This document shows positions 16,227-25,068 of a stretch of 64,000 bases of DNA, in pieces. Below the pieces are notes generated by a model, which was given only the letters and a program-made list of their open reading frames with translations, did no database searches and had not been told where the DNA came from. The position numbers and the translations under genes are program-made. The stretch is from positions 1 through 64,000 of the forward strand of contig NZ_FZOK01000005.1 of the NCBI RefSeq assembly GCF_900188245.1. Direction: 5' to 3'. Each line of letters opens with the position of its first letter. Within the stretch, counting starts at the first letter, position 1. Source of the DNA: Belliella buryatensis (GTDB lineage: Bacteria; Bacteroidota; Bacteroidia; Cytophagales; Cyclobacteriaceae).

Positions 16227-17633
16227 TTACCAATTGGTTAGTTTATCAGACTCTCTTTGAGAGCCTTGCCCAATATGTTCTTCGGTAGATTTGGTGATTT
16301 TTCGGATTTTAAGGTCCAGTTTTTCAGATTCGCAAAGTAAACTGTTGAAAAGTGACTCAATTTCTTCTTCTTCAAGATTCAAACGCTCATTTTTTAACAT
16401 GTCAATTAGGCCCATGATGTTTGCCAATGGGCTTCTCACCTCATGTGATTGGACCCAGGCTATTTCTTTTAATTTTTCATATTGAGCTTGAATTTTGGCA
16501 AGGTAATTTTTGGATTCAGTGATGTCTTTGACCACTTTACTCACTCCGATCATCTGCTGATTAGAATCATATACTGGATAGAAGACAAATTCTAGCCATG
16601 TAGTAGTCCCATCTTCATGTGTGAGCTTTTGTTCGAATTTTGAAATAGAACCATTTATTGCAATAGTGAAGCTTTTATAAAAATCTTCTTTGATTGCTTC
16701 TGAAATGAAGTCTCTAAAGTCATTTCCAATCACGAGTTTATTTTGATGTATTCCGTGGCACAAATCAAAAGCCACCTTATTGAATGCTATAATATTGAAA
16801 TCTTGATTGATCAAGATGATGCAATCAGAAGTACTATCTAGAATTGCTTTTAGCTTGTTTTCAGACTCTTGGAGCCTAATTTTAGATTTTTGTTCTCTGG
16901 TGTTATCTCTGAGAATAACACTTACTCCCTGATTATCAGGAATAGCTATTCCTGAATAATACAAGTCCAATTTTTCAATATTGTCTTGGAATAGCGTAGC
17001 ATTATCAGAATTTATGCTTGAAAGTATTGCATCAATGCAAGGTGTATTTACTTTTTGCTTTATCCTTTCGTTAAATACGTTTTCAGCATTATCGCTAGGA
17101 ATCCCCAAGAATTTAGAAGCAGACTTATTTATCCCTTTCAACTCTAGGTTTTTAGAGAGATGAAAACAACCATCTGAACTATTTTTTAGGATCTTAAAAA
17201 TATTGATTTTTTGAAAGATTTTATAGTTAACAGTCTCTGAAATAGAACTGATTTCGTACCCAACTGAAAAAATTCCAATGGGTATATCTTGCTGATTACT
17301 CAATGATGAAAAAACCCAACGGCTGTGAAATGTCTGCTGACCAAGGCCTATAGGTTTTCTCAAATCTACTTCAAAAGATTGACTTGGGTTTTGTATACAC
17401 TTTGTTGCTGCCTCTATGGCACTCTCAATATCTTCAGCAATTACCGTTTCAGTAAAGTATTTATTGGTGATATCAGTATCTACCGATTGAAATTTTTTGA
17501 TAAAAAAATCATTGACATAGAGATATTTCCCTTCCATATCTGTAATGACTACGTAGAAGAGCCCTGAATTGAAGATCCAGTCTGGTAGGGGATGATTATT
17601 TTCGTCAGAAATATTTTTATCCTTAATAGACAA
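16227..17633 (-). CDS. PAS-domain sensor with HisKA dimerisation motif but no ATPase domain
   Basis: Three PAS-type segments can be followed: about 15-115 (FYVVITDMEGKYLYVNDFF), 145-240 (GCFHLSKNLELKGINKSAS) and 255-375 (LDSTSDCIILINQDFNIIAFN, with a PAC-like IGVSKVVKDITES). A coiled linker then leads to an H-box, WVQSHEVRSPLANIMGLIDML, near residue 393. The protein ends about 75 residues later, with no N, G1, F or G2 boxes of a HATPase_c domain. It may accept phosphate from another kinase or act as a dimerising sensor. The region downstream of the stop holds no ATPase fragment, so a simple frameshift is unlikely. It lacks membrane segments and is cytoplasmic. Confidence 0.85.
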   Translation of the reverse strand: MSIKDKNISDENNHPLPDWIFNSGLFYVVITDMEGKYLYVNDFFIKKFQSVDTDITNKYFTETVIAEDIESAIEAATKCIQNPSQSFEVDLRKPIGLGQQTFHSRWVFSSLSNQQDIPIGIFSVGYEISSISETVNYKIFQKINIFKILKNSSDGCFHLSKNLELKGINKSASKFLGIPSDNAENVFNERIKQKVNTPCIDAILSSINSDNATLFQDNIEKLDLYYSGIAIPDNQGVSVILRDNTREQKSKIRLQESENKLKAILDSTSDCIILINQDFNIIAFNKVAFDLCHGIHQNKLVIGNDFRDFISEAIKEDFYKSFTIAINGSISKFEQKLTHEDGTTTWLEFVFYPVYDSNQQMIGVSKVVKDITESKNYLAKIQAQYEKLKEIAWVQSHEVRSPLANIMGLIDMLKNERLNLEEEEIESLFNSLLCESEKLDLKIRKITKSTEEHIGQGSQRESDKLTNW

Positions 17634-17812
17634 GGGAGTAGTTGGTTTTGTGTTAACTCTTTGATAAATATAGACTAATGTAACGCAAAATTACTGGATT
17701 AAAATCTAATTATCACCTCATATTTTTATAAAAAAACAAGATACAATTGTCTTATTTTATAATACAAAAATTTAAATATAAAATTATTAAAAGAATGAAT
17801 TGATCTTCAAAA

Positions 17813-18619
17813 TCACTTTATTATAAGTAGGGGGACAACAGTGTGATAGCACATTTGAACGGAATCACTTTCATTAAAAAGATATTCAAAGAAGGTTTTT
17901 TTCTTGTAAAACATTACCATAAAAGTATGCTTATTTTGTAAGAGATATGACTCTATTCCATGGAGTACAGAGTTAGATTCGATACTCTTTGTATTTGCTT
18001 TAATTTCCGGATAATTAGTTTTCAAATAATTAAGCAGTCCCTGAAAAGCCAATTCTTTTTCGAAATCCATCGTTCTTTTTATGTGAATAAATTCAAAAGA
18101 AAAATCAAGTCCTTGAGTTAGTTTCAGTAGCTTTTTGTAATAATTTTCCTCAGAATTATCAAGCTCAACTCCTACGCTAACTGATTTAATGTTTTCCCAT
18201 CGAGCTTCTGCTGGTATGGCCAAGACTGGCACTTGTGATTCTCTAATGACATGACCAGTATTTGAGCCAAAGAGTGCTTTCTTGATGCCACTAGCACCTT
18301 GGGTTCCCATGACAATCAAATCATAATCCTCCCTGTATGCTTTAGAAGTAACAGCGGTTGCGACTGTCCCCTGTACGATCTGATAATCAATTTTCAAACC
18401 TTCAGACAATGCTAAGTCTACAGCTTTCTTCATCGCTTTTTTAGCATCTTGCTCTATGCTATCTACAATCTGTGATGCATTGGCAGCAAAGTCATAGACC
18501 GCATAAAAAGCAAATAACAAAGTGATTTGGACATTTTCCTGCGACTTAGCCATGTGCTTGGCAAAAGTTAGCGCATTGTTGGCATTATCTGAAAAATCAG
18601 TAGGTACGAGGATTTTCAT
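17813..18619 (-). CDS. Universal stress protein, tandem UspA domains
   Basis: Two UspA-like domains in 268 residues. The first (1-137) is canonical: KILVPTDFSDNANNALTFA, then YDLIVMGTQGASGIKKALFGSNTGHVI, the G-2x-G-9x-G-S/T ATP-binding motif, and VPVLAIP. The second (about 147-268) is divergent, keeps the strand order and ends VVPLLIIK, but has no recognisable ATP motif. Tandem USPs of this kind are common in Bacteroidota and respond to starvation or stress. A single gene. A TATCTTAG box and a 15-bp dyad at 18627-18641 lie in its upstream region. Confidence 0.9.
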   Translation of the reverse strand: MKILVPTDFSDNANNALTFAKHMAKSQENVQITLLFAFYAVYDFAANASQIVDSIEQDAKKAMKKAVDLALSEGLKIDYQIVQGTVATAVTSKAYREDYDLIVMGTQGASGIKKALFGSNTGHVIRESQVPVLAIPAEARWENIKSVSVGVELDNSEENYYKKLLKLTQGLDFSFEFIHIKRTMDFEKELAFQGLLNYLKTNYPEIKANTKSIESNSVLHGIESYLLQNKHTFMVMFYKKKTFFEYLFNESDSVQMCYHTVVPLLIIK

Positions 18620-18626
18620 GTCTGTC

Positions 18627-18641
18627 AGAAGTTAGACTTCT
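18627..18641. promoter_or_regulatory. 15-bp dyad next to the usp -7 box
   Basis: AGAAGTTAGACTTCT is perfectly symmetric about a 3-base centre. It lies just downstream of a minus-strand TATCTTAG box at 18642-18649. It could be an operator or a 5' leader hairpin for the universal stress protein gene. Confidence 0.35.
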
Positions 18642-18795
18642 AAGATAAGAAAGTTTAAGGGCAAGAACCACGATACTGAGTATCTATTATTCTAAATTTT
18701 TTGTTCCAAAAATCTTTCATTTTTTCTTACAAATTTGCTGATGAATGACTGCTGTTAATGTAACTTAGATCACAATTTGCGCTTAATTGTTTCAG

Positions 18796-18803
18796 TATTT
18801 TTG
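18796..18803 (+). promoter_or_regulatory. Candidate -7 box, persulfide-dioxygenase-like gene
   Basis: TATTTTTG matches TAnnTTTG exactly, 45 bases upstream of the ATG at 18849. No convincing -33 box at the usual distance. Confidence 0.35.
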
Positions 18804-18848
18804 AATTTCAAATTAGGAATAGTCTTGCTATTCAAATTATAACAAACC

Positions 18849-20288
18849 ATGAACATGAAAAAATATTTGATATTACTTTGGTTGTCGATTTTTGCTGTTA
18901 CTTCTCAAGCGCAGTTTAATGAGCTTGTAAAGGGCAGAGAACCTCAAAAGTCAGAAATAAAGCAATTTGAGGATGATGGTTTAGCGCATTTTAGCTATGC
19001 CATTTATACTGAAGGTAAGGTTGTTTTGATCGATCCAGGGAGAAATCCTCAGCAATATTATGATTATGCCAAGGAGAAAAAAGCAACAATCGTAGGAGTT
19101 ATCGAAACCCACCCTCATGCGGATTTTGTGAGTTCCCATTTGGAAATCCAGCAAACACTTAATGTTCCTATTTATATCAGTGATTTGGTCAATGTACATT
19201 ATGATTTTACGCCATTTGATGAAGGTGATGTGATAGTATTAGCCGATGGAGTGAGACTTAAAGCCATATTTACTCCAGGGCACTCTCCAGATGGTATTTC
19301 TGTGATTTTGGAAGAAGATGGGGTTGATATTGCCGTATTTACAGGAGATACAATGTTTATTGGAGATGTTGGTAGACCTGATTTGAGAGAGTCGGCAGGA
19401 AGTATCCAAGCACAGCGCACGGAGTTAGCTAAGATGATGTATCATAGTACCAGAGAGAAATTGATGAAGTTGGATGATGAAGTTTTGGTATATCCTGCAC
19501 ATGGTGCTGGTTCGCTTTGTGGAAAATCATTGAGCAAAGAAAAAGTCAGTACCATTGGTCAAGAAAAGCTCACTAATTATGCTTTGCAGCCTATGACTGA
19601 AGAAGAATTTGTTGCTGTATTGCTAGAAGATCAACCTTTCATTCCCAAGTATTTTCCTTTCAGTGTAGAGGTAAATAGGAAAGGTGCCAAAGCATATCAA
19701 TTAGCAAAGTCGGAAGTGACTTTACTGAGGGAAAATACAGTTTCTTTAGAGGAAGCTTATATCATCGATGGTAGAAACCAAGCTACTTTCAAATCAAGTC
19801 ATCTTCCAGATGCTATCAATATCATGAATGGAGCCAAATTTGAGACTTGGTTGGGAAGTATTGTCCCTCCCACTGCTGAGTATTACCTAGTAGCAGATTC
19901 GCAAGAAGAACTTAAAGAGATGATTTCCAAAACTACCAAGATTGGTTACGAACCATTTATCAAAGGTGCATTCGTCTATTCAAAAACTGATGGAGAATCT
20001 ATGCCAATATTTGATAGAAGTGCTTTTGATGCGAATCCTGAGCAGTATACCATTTTGGATATAAGAAATTCAGGAGAAGTAGCTCAAAAGCAAGTCTTTG
20101 ATGGAGCGATCAATATTCCACTTCCAGAATTAATGGAGCGGGCTAAAGAATTGCCAACGGATAAGCCCATCATAGTACATTGTGGTACTGGATATCGGTC
20201 TGCGGCTGGATCAAGTATCGTACATCAAATATTAAAAGGCGCTAAAGTGATAGATATGGGTTCGGCAATTTTAGATTATAACAAATAG
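18849..20288 (+). CDS. Exported MBL-fold persulfide dioxygenase-like/rhodanese fusion
   Basis: A signal peptide (residues 1-21, ending TSQAQ) leads into a metallo-beta-lactamase domain of the ETHE1 type. The three iron ligands known for ETHE1 align with His88 (THPHADF), His145 (TPGHSPDG) and Asp167 (FTGDTMF). The last position of the HxHxDH motif is Phe93 instead of His. Two rhodanese domains follow: one without a catalytic Cys (about 300-375) and one with Cys445 in VHCGTGYRSA. The expected chemistry is oxidation of glutathione or protein persulfides to sulfite plus sulfur transfer, here in the periplasm. It is followed by a terminator and by further genes including a second rhodanese. Confidence 0.85.
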   Translation: MNMKKYLILLWLSIFAVTSQAQFNELVKGREPQKSEIKQFEDDGLAHFSYAIYTEGKVVLIDPGRNPQQYYDYAKEKKATIVGVIETHPHADFVSSHLEIQQTLNVPIYISDLVNVHYDFTPFDEGDVIVLADGVRLKAIFTPGHSPDGISVILEEDGVDIAVFTGDTMFIGDVGRPDLRESAGSIQAQRTELAKMMYHSTREKLMKLDDEVLVYPAHGAGSLCGKSLSKEKVSTIGQEKLTNYALQPMTEEEFVAVLLEDQPFIPKYFPFSVEVNRKGAKAYQLAKSEVTLLRENTVSLEEAYIIDGRNQATFKSSHLPDAINIMNGAKFETWLGSIVPPTAEYYLVADSQEELKEMISKTTKIGYEPFIKGAFVYSKTDGESMPIFDRSAFDANPEQYTILDIRNSGEVAQKQVFDGAINIPLPELMERAKELPTDKPIIVHCGTGYRSAAGSSIVHQILKGAKVIDMGSAILDYNK

Positions 20289-20318
20289 TTATTAGTTTGT
20301 GGTTTATGGATTGTGACT

Positions 20319-20347
20319 GAGGGCTACCTATTGGGTAGTCCTCTTTT
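20319..20347 (+). terminator. Intrinsic terminator
   Basis: A 10-bp stem with one G:T pair (GAGGGCTACC 20319-20328, GGTAGTCCTC 20334-20343) has a 5-base loop and then TTTT. It lies 31 bases after the persulfide-dioxygenase-like gene. Confidence 0.6.
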
Positions 20348-20365
20348 CAAAATAGAAATTCAATT

Positions 20366-21241
20366 ATGGATAAATATATCAAGGTAGTTCAAGATGCTTA
20401 TTATGGGTATTTTGATTATCTGAAAAATGAAATACTCTATCCTTCATGGACTAATTACTTCTGGTGGTTATTAGGGCTATCGGTAGCTGTTTGGCTTTTG
20501 GAGATAATATACCCTTGGAGAGAAAAGCAGGCAATTTTCAGGAAAGATTTCTGGTTGGATGGCTTTTACATGTTTTTCAATTTCTTTTTATTTTCCTTGA
20601 TTGCTTACAATGCCATTTCAAATATAGCTGTAGAGGCATTCAATGATTTTCTAGGAGTTTTTGGATTAGAAAACATCGTTGCTTTGCATGTGGAGACTTG
20701 GCCAGTTTGGGCGCAGTTTTTATTGCTTTTTGTTTTGGCGGACTTCATTCAATGGAATGTTCACCGAGCTTTACATAAATATCCTGCACTTTGGGAATTT
20801 CATAAAGTGCATCATTCTGTAGAAGAGATGGGATTTGCAGCTCACCTGAGGTTTCATTGGATGGAGACGATCATTTACAAGACTGTGCAATACATTCCTT
20901 TGGCAATGATTGGGTTTAGTTTAGTTGATTTCTTTATAGTGCACATATTCACCACCGCCATAGGTCATCTCAATCACGCAAATTTGAAAATTACTTACGG
21001 ACCATTGAAGTACATTCTCAATAATCCCATCATGCATATTTGGCATCATGCTAAAAAACTTCCTGAAGGGACTAATGGAGTTAATTATGGATTGACCCTG
21101 AGTGTTTGGGATTACCTGTTTGGGACTGCTTACATCCCAAATGAAGGCAAAGATGAGCCACTTGGATTTGATGGCATGGAAACATTCCCAAAATCATTTT
21201 GGTCTCAGGTTACTTACCCTTTTATTCAAAAGAAGAAATGA
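20366..21241 (+). CDS. Sterol desaturase/fatty acid hydroxylase family membrane enzyme
   Basis: An integral-membrane di-iron oxygenase with the eight-histidine signature: HRALH (133-137), HKVHH (146-150), HLNH (201-204) and HIWHH (224-228). Hydrophobic segments lie at about 33-50, 67-90, 112-128 and 175-195. Family members hydroxylate or desaturate lipids such as carotenoids, fatty acids or sterols using O2; the substrate here is not evident. It overlaps the following small membrane gene by 4 bases (ATGA at 21238-21241). A terminator 18 bases upstream separates it from the exported dioxygenase. Confidence 0.92.
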   Translation: MDKYIKVVQDAYYGYFDYLKNEILYPSWTNYFWWLLGLSVAVWLLEIIYPWREKQAIFRKDFWLDGFYMFFNFFLFSLIAYNAISNIAVEAFNDFLGVFGLENIVALHVETWPVWAQFLLLFVLADFIQWNVHRALHKYPALWEFHKVHHSVEEMGFAAHLRFHWMETIIYKTVQYIPLAMIGFSLVDFFIVHIFTTAIGHLNHANLKITYGPLKYILNNPIMHIWHHAKKLPEGTNGVNYGLTLSVWDYLFGTAYIPNEGKDEPLGFDGMETFPKSFWSQVTYPFIQKKK

Positions 21242-21489
21242 AAACTACAAACAATAACTGGAGATTTGTCATCATACTTTGTCTTACCCTAGGCCTAGCC
21301 CCTTTTGTTCCTGAGCCACATATTTTTGGGAAGGTTAGGTGGATTTTAGGAGGTGCCGTTGGTATGGAACCTATGGACTGGTTTGACTTTCTCTTTCATG
21401 GTATTCCTTTCTTTTTGCTTTTAAGATTGATATTTATTCATCTGAAAAAGAAATTTTTCTCAAGTAAACAAACCCTTGGAGCTAAGTGA
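21238..21489 (+). CDS. Small membrane protein coupled to the hydroxylase
   Basis: 83 residues with two hydrophobic segments (FVIILCLTLGLAPFVP and FHGIPFFLLLRLIFIHL) joined by a loop containing KVRWILGGAVGMEPMDWFDF. An in-frame ATG exists at 21199 inside the hydroxylase gene. The ATG at 21238 overlaps the hydroxylase stop as ATGA, the usual coupled arrangement, so I start it there. No named family is recognised. Tight coupling suggests a partner or subunit of the membrane hydroxylase; that is inference. Confidence 0.75.
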   Translation: MKTTNNNWRFVIILCLTLGLAPFVPEPHIFGKVRWILGGAVGMEPMDWFDFLFHGIPFFLLLRLIFIHLKKKFFSSKQTLGAK

Positions 21490-21553
21490 TAAAGGTTACT
21501 GTGGCTGTTTGATTAGTGCTGTACTTTTGTATGGTAAAATATAACAAATAGCT

Positions 21554-21889
21554 ATGTTTAATTTCTTTAGAACACAACCGAAAAACTATACAGATCTTAA
21601 TTCAGAAGATTTCAAAAAAGGGATGACCGCTACGGAGGCAGTATTGATCGATGTCAGAAGCGCAGGAGAATTTCAGTCAGGGAAAATCAAAGGAGCTAGA
21701 AATATTGAAATCACAAGCGGGACTTTCATGAATCAGGTTCAAAATCTGCCAAAAGATAAAAAGTACTACCTCTATTGTAGAAGTGGAAATAGAAGCGGAC
21801 AAGCTTGTGCTATCATGGCCAATCAAGGCTTCGAAAACTTATACAATTTAGAAGATGGTATCATGAGCTGGCCCTATGATATAGTTTAA
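21554..21889 (+). CDS. Single-domain rhodanese
   Basis: A 111-residue cytoplasmic sulfurtransferase domain: LIDVRSAGEFQSGKIKGARNIE (the CH2A-type motif) and the active-site loop YCRSGNRSGQAC, with the persulfide-bearing Cys in CRSGNRS. It has no signal peptide, unlike the rhodanese fusion 1.3 kb upstream. It lies 64 bases after the small membrane gene and before a terminator, so it may be the last gene of the hydroxylase transcript. Physiological sulfur donor unknown. Confidence 0.92.
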   Translation: MFNFFRTQPKNYTDLNSEDFKKGMTATEAVLIDVRSAGEFQSGKIKGARNIEITSGTFMNQVQNLPKDKKYYLYCRSGNRSGQACAIMANQGFENLYNLEDGIMSWPYDIV

Positions 21890-21923
21890 GAGACATTTAT
21901 TGATTGAGAGTAGATTGATTGAC

Positions 21924-21957
21924 AAAAGCCCGGAAGTATCTATCGGGCTTTTCTTTT
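21924..21957. terminator. Bidirectional intrinsic terminator
   Basis: A 9-bp perfect stem (AAAAGCCCG 21924-21932, CGGGCTTTT 21944-21952) with T/A runs on both sides. It ends the rhodanese transcript and overlaps the 3' end of the convergent DUF2805 gene. Confidence 0.75.
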
Positions 21958-22233
21958 GCTTATTTTGTTCATTGTTATCACTTTCTGTCTAGAGCATTTG
22001 AAGTGGTTCACGTCCTCGACTGCTTTTCCAGCATGCTTTGTTTTTCTTCCTTGAACCCTCGCTCTCCACATGCGAAAAGAGGAGTGTTTCATCTCTCGAC
22101 GCATGATTTTGATGACTTCTTTTTCTGGTATTCCAAACTGACGTTCTATGGCGTCAAAGGAAGTACGATCTTCCCATGCCATCTCCACTATTCTATCTAT
22201 CTCTTCGTCTTTTAGTGTCTTAATTTTTTGCAT
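21940..22233 (-). CDS. TIGR03643/DUF2805 family protein
   Basis: A 97-residue basic protein matching TIGR03643 by its core: [50 protein letters not shown]. The helix-turn-helix-like [11 protein letters not shown] and Arg/Lys-rich tail suggest nucleic-acid binding. The family is uncharacterised and often lies beside photolyase/cryptochrome genes, as here. A further in-frame ATG at 22242 is possible; I chose 22233, closest to the usual family start. It is divergent from the cryptochrome gene with at most 40 bases between starts, so the promoters must overlap. Confidence 0.88.
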   Translation of the reverse strand: MQKIKTLKDEEIDRIVEMAWEDRTSFDAIERQFGIPEKEVIKIMRREMKHSSFRMWRARVQGRKTKHAGKAVEDVNHFKCSRQKVITMNKISKRKAR

Positions 22234-22272
22234 ACTTTTCAAACTTTGACAGACATGAAATGTTTTCAGTTT

Positions 22273-23742
22273 ATGCAGGAAGTAAATATTGTTTGGTTCA
22301 AAAGAGACTTGAGGCTAAAGGATCATGAGCCACTCAAAAAAGCCATTGAACAGGGTTTGCCTATCGTGATGGTCTATTTTTTTGAGCCAGAATTGATAGC
22401 TGCTCCACAGAGCGATGAGCGACATTGGAGGTTTGTCTATCAAAGCTTAGAGGATATGAATGAGCGATTACTACTTTTTGATACAAAGGTACATTTCTAT
22501 TTTGCTGACCCTGTTAACTTTTTCGAACAAGTATTGAAGTACTATCGTGTCAAAACCGTCTTTTCTCATATTGAAACAGGTATAAAAGTGACATTTGACA
22601 GGGATCTCAGGATGAGAAAATTCTTTGATCAACATCAGATTTTTTGGGAAGAATATGCACAGCAGGGTGTACTGAGACGGAGGAAAAACCGAAAGAATTG
22701 GTCCCAAGATTGGTATGCCATGATGTGCGAAAAAGTAAAGGATCCAGATATGAACAAAGGAAGGTTTTATACTTTGCCTAAATCTTTCGAAGAGGAATTG
22801 AAGCAATCTCAGATACCTGAATCATGGGTGAGCCTCAACCCCTTGATGCAAAAAGGGGGAGAAACAACAGCTTATAAATATTTCGAATCCTTTTACGCTG
22901 ACCGAGCAAAAAACTATAACAAACATATTTCCAAACCTGAGCTGAGTAGAAAAGGCTGTAGCAGACTTTCCCCATATCTAGCTTGGGGAAACCTGTCTAT
23001 TAGGCAAGTGTATCAGGCAGCTGAAGCAAAAAAGAAGGATGGATTCCAAAAGAGAAATTTGACCAACTTCCAATCTAGACTTCGCTGGCATTGTCATTTC
23101 ATCCAGAAGTTTGAGATGGAGTGCAGGATGGAAAAAGAACATGTGAATAGGGGATTTGATTTGATGGAGAAGCCTTTAGATCAACAAAAGGTAAAGGCTT
23201 GGGAAGAGGGGAGGACAGGCTATCCGCTCGTAGATGCCTGTATGCGCTGTTTGAAAGAGACGGGATATTTGAATTTTAGAATGCGTGCTATGGTAGTTTC
23301 TTTTTTGACCCATCATTTATTTCAAGATTGGAGAGTAGGAAAGGATTTTTTGGCGAGACAATTTTTGGATTTTGAGCCAGGCATCCATTATCCTCAGCTT
23401 CAAATGCAAGCAGGTGTGACTGGTATCAATACAGTGAGAATTTATAATCCTGTGAAGCAATCTGAGGATCATGATGCAGATGGGGTATTTATCAAAAAAT
23501 GGGTACCAGAGTTAATAAAGTTACCCATTGCTTTTTTGCACGAGCCTTGGAAAATCACTGCAATCGAACAAGAAATGATGGGTTTCAGACTAGGGCAGGA
23601 TTATCCTTTGCCTATTGTAGATTTAGAGCAATCAGGTAAATTTGCCAGAGATCAGATTTGGAAGGCTCAAAAACACCCTGCTGTCATTAAAGAAGCCAAC
23701 AGGGTACTGCATGTGCATACAGTACCGAATCGTTGGCCTTGA
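22273..23742 (+). CDS. Cryptochrome/photolyase family protein, atypical active site
   Basis: An N-terminal alpha/beta photolyase domain begins [19 protein letters not shown]-terminal FAD-binding helical domain has [46 protein letters not shown] and [19 protein letters not shown]. Where classical CPD photolyases carry NNGGWQW beside the flavin, this protein has [13 protein letters not shown], so both tryptophans are absent. FRIFNP is present as VRIYNPVKQ. It is therefore a distinct subfamily; repair activity cannot be assumed. In-frame ATGs also exist at 22228 and 22255; 22273 places the start a few residues before the conserved strand. Divergent from DUF2805. Confidence 0.88.
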   Translation: MQEVNIVWFKRDLRLKDHEPLKKAIEQGLPIVMVYFFEPELIAAPQSDERHWRFVYQSLEDMNERLLLFDTKVHFYFADPVNFFEQVLKYYRVKTVFSHIETGIKVTFDRDLRMRKFFDQHQIFWEEYAQQGVLRRRKNRKNWSQDWYAMMCEKVKDPDMNKGRFYTLPKSFEEELKQSQIPESWVSLNPLMQKGGETTAYKYFESFYADRAKNYNKHISKPELSRKGCSRLSPYLAWGNLSIRQVYQAAEAKKKDGFQKRNLTNFQSRLRWHCHFIQKFEMECRMEKEHVNRGFDLMEKPLDQQKVKAWEEGRTGYPLVDACMRCLKETGYLNFRMRAMVVSFLTHHLFQDWRVGKDFLARQFLDFEPGIHYPQLQMQAGVTGINTVRIYNPVKQSEDHDADGVFIKKWVPELIKLPIAFLHEPWKITAIEQEMMGFRLGQDYPLPIVDLEQSGKFARDQIWKAQKHPAVIKEANRVLHVHTVPNRWP

Positions 23743-23850
23743 GTTTTTGATGAATTTCCCTTTAAATGTAAATAAGTTCGTTTAAATAAAAATCAGTCAT
23801 TAATATTTACTTTTTAAGCTATTTAAACTAAGGTTTAATTAAATTCAATT

Positions 23851-25068
23851 ATGAAAAACTCAATACTACTCTTTGCTTTTTTTAGCTTAATGCTTTTTTC
23901 TTGTCTCGGTGATGAAACAGAGACGGAACCAATCGTTGAAGAAGAAACTGGCTGGATTAAGCATCCAGAATATTTGAACGCTAATAAGATTATTAGAGGC
24001 TTATACGAATTAGAAGATAATTTGATAAGTCTTCATGACTTTGGTTATGGCGTGAAATCTTATTTTGATCGAGGGAGTTTTTCACAATTAAATTTTTTTG
24101 GACTTTCAATACCAGATGCAGGTTTGAGAGTTCATATGCCTTTCAATCAATCTTTTCCTATCAATGATAAGTTTATGGTGTTCAATATTGTTGAAAGGCC
24201 AAATAGTATTTTTGTTTATTCACTTAACGAGCCCACTAGTTTAAGTACATCATCAAATGGTTTAGAAATCAAAGGAAGTGAAATTGATCCTAATTTTAGG
24301 GTATTTAATTTTATTTTTAAATCAACTGGTAATGCTTTTGAATTAAATGGAAATTTTATCCTTTTGAGTTATTCAGTAAATAATGATCCATCAATGCCAC
24401 TGAGGTTTGCTATAATTGAAGTAGAGCAAAACACTACAAGTGGATTTAGGGTTGGAACAGAGCTTATTTCAATAAATACTTTTAAATCACCCCAAAAAGA
24501 AGGATTACTTGGTAATGGAGTGATGTCGATGCTTTCAGTTGAGGATGGTTTTATTATTTCGACTTGGTTTAGTTTGTTTAAGGTTGATTTTGAGGGGAAC
24601 ATTAAAGAATTTGAAAAAAATAATATCTATAATGGGAGAGAGCAATATGGGCAAAGCTACCTTGTCAAAGACCCAAGAACTAATGTGATCATATGTGCTG
24701 ATGCTACTGAACTTACAGATTCTTATTACTCTACAGATGATGGGGAATCTTGGTCAGTGTTGGCTGATTATAATCAACAAGACTCTTTCTTTAACTTGAA
24801 TCGCCTTTACTATAGAGAATTGAATGGTGATTTATATGGAACTAATAGTTCTCAAATTTTTAAAGTTTCAATTACCCCCAATAGTTTCATTTTAGATGAA
24901 TTAGATAATAGTGGTTTGGAAGGCCACGAGATTACAGGAATTAGTTCTTATTATCAAGATAGCTTGGTGATGGTATCAACTTATTCCGGTGCATTTTATA
25001 AGCCTTCAGCTGATTTCCTCAAACCCAAAATAAGTGATTCAATGGGGCTTTTTTCTGGTGGTTTTTAA
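23851..25068 (+). CDS. Lipoprotein with probable beta-propeller fold
   Basis: A lipoprotein signal (LLFAFFSLMLFSCLG, Cys at 18) is followed by an acidic linker and about 370 residues of strand-rich sequence. It includes an Asp-box-like YYSTDDGESWSVL (sialidase/BNR repeat motif) near residue 297 and several L-x-D-x-G-x-I turns. This suggests a surface beta-propeller; no catalytic residues are recognised. It is a single gene whose TAA ends at 25068, immediately next to the stop of the convergent gene at 25069 with no spacer. Family and ligand unknown. Confidence 0.65.
   Translation: MKNSILLFAFFSLMLFSCLGDETETEPIVEEETGWIKHPEYLNANKIIRGLYELEDNLISLHDFGYGVKSYFDRGSFSQLNFFGLSIPDAGLRVHMPFNQSFPINDKFMVFNIVERPNSIFVYSLNEPTSLSTSSNGLEIKGSEIDPNFRVFNFIFKSTGNAFELNGNFILLSYSVNNDPSMPLRFAIIEVEQNTTSGFRVGTELISINTFKSPQKEGLLGNGVMSMLSVEDGFIISTWFSLFKVDFEGNIKEFEKNNIYNGREQYGQSYLVKDPRTNVIICADATELTDSYYSTDDGESWSVLADYNQQDSFFNLNRLYYRELNGDLYGTNSSQIFKVSITPNSFILDELDNSGLEGHEITGISSYYQDSLVMVSTYSGAFYKPSADFLKPKISDSMGLFSGGF

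Noticed and set aside
16218-16234. ATTGGTA/TACCAAT hairpin between the hydrolase and PAS genes
   Set aside because: It overlaps the PAS gene stop, has only a 7-bp AT-rich stem and no T run; too weak to call a terminator.
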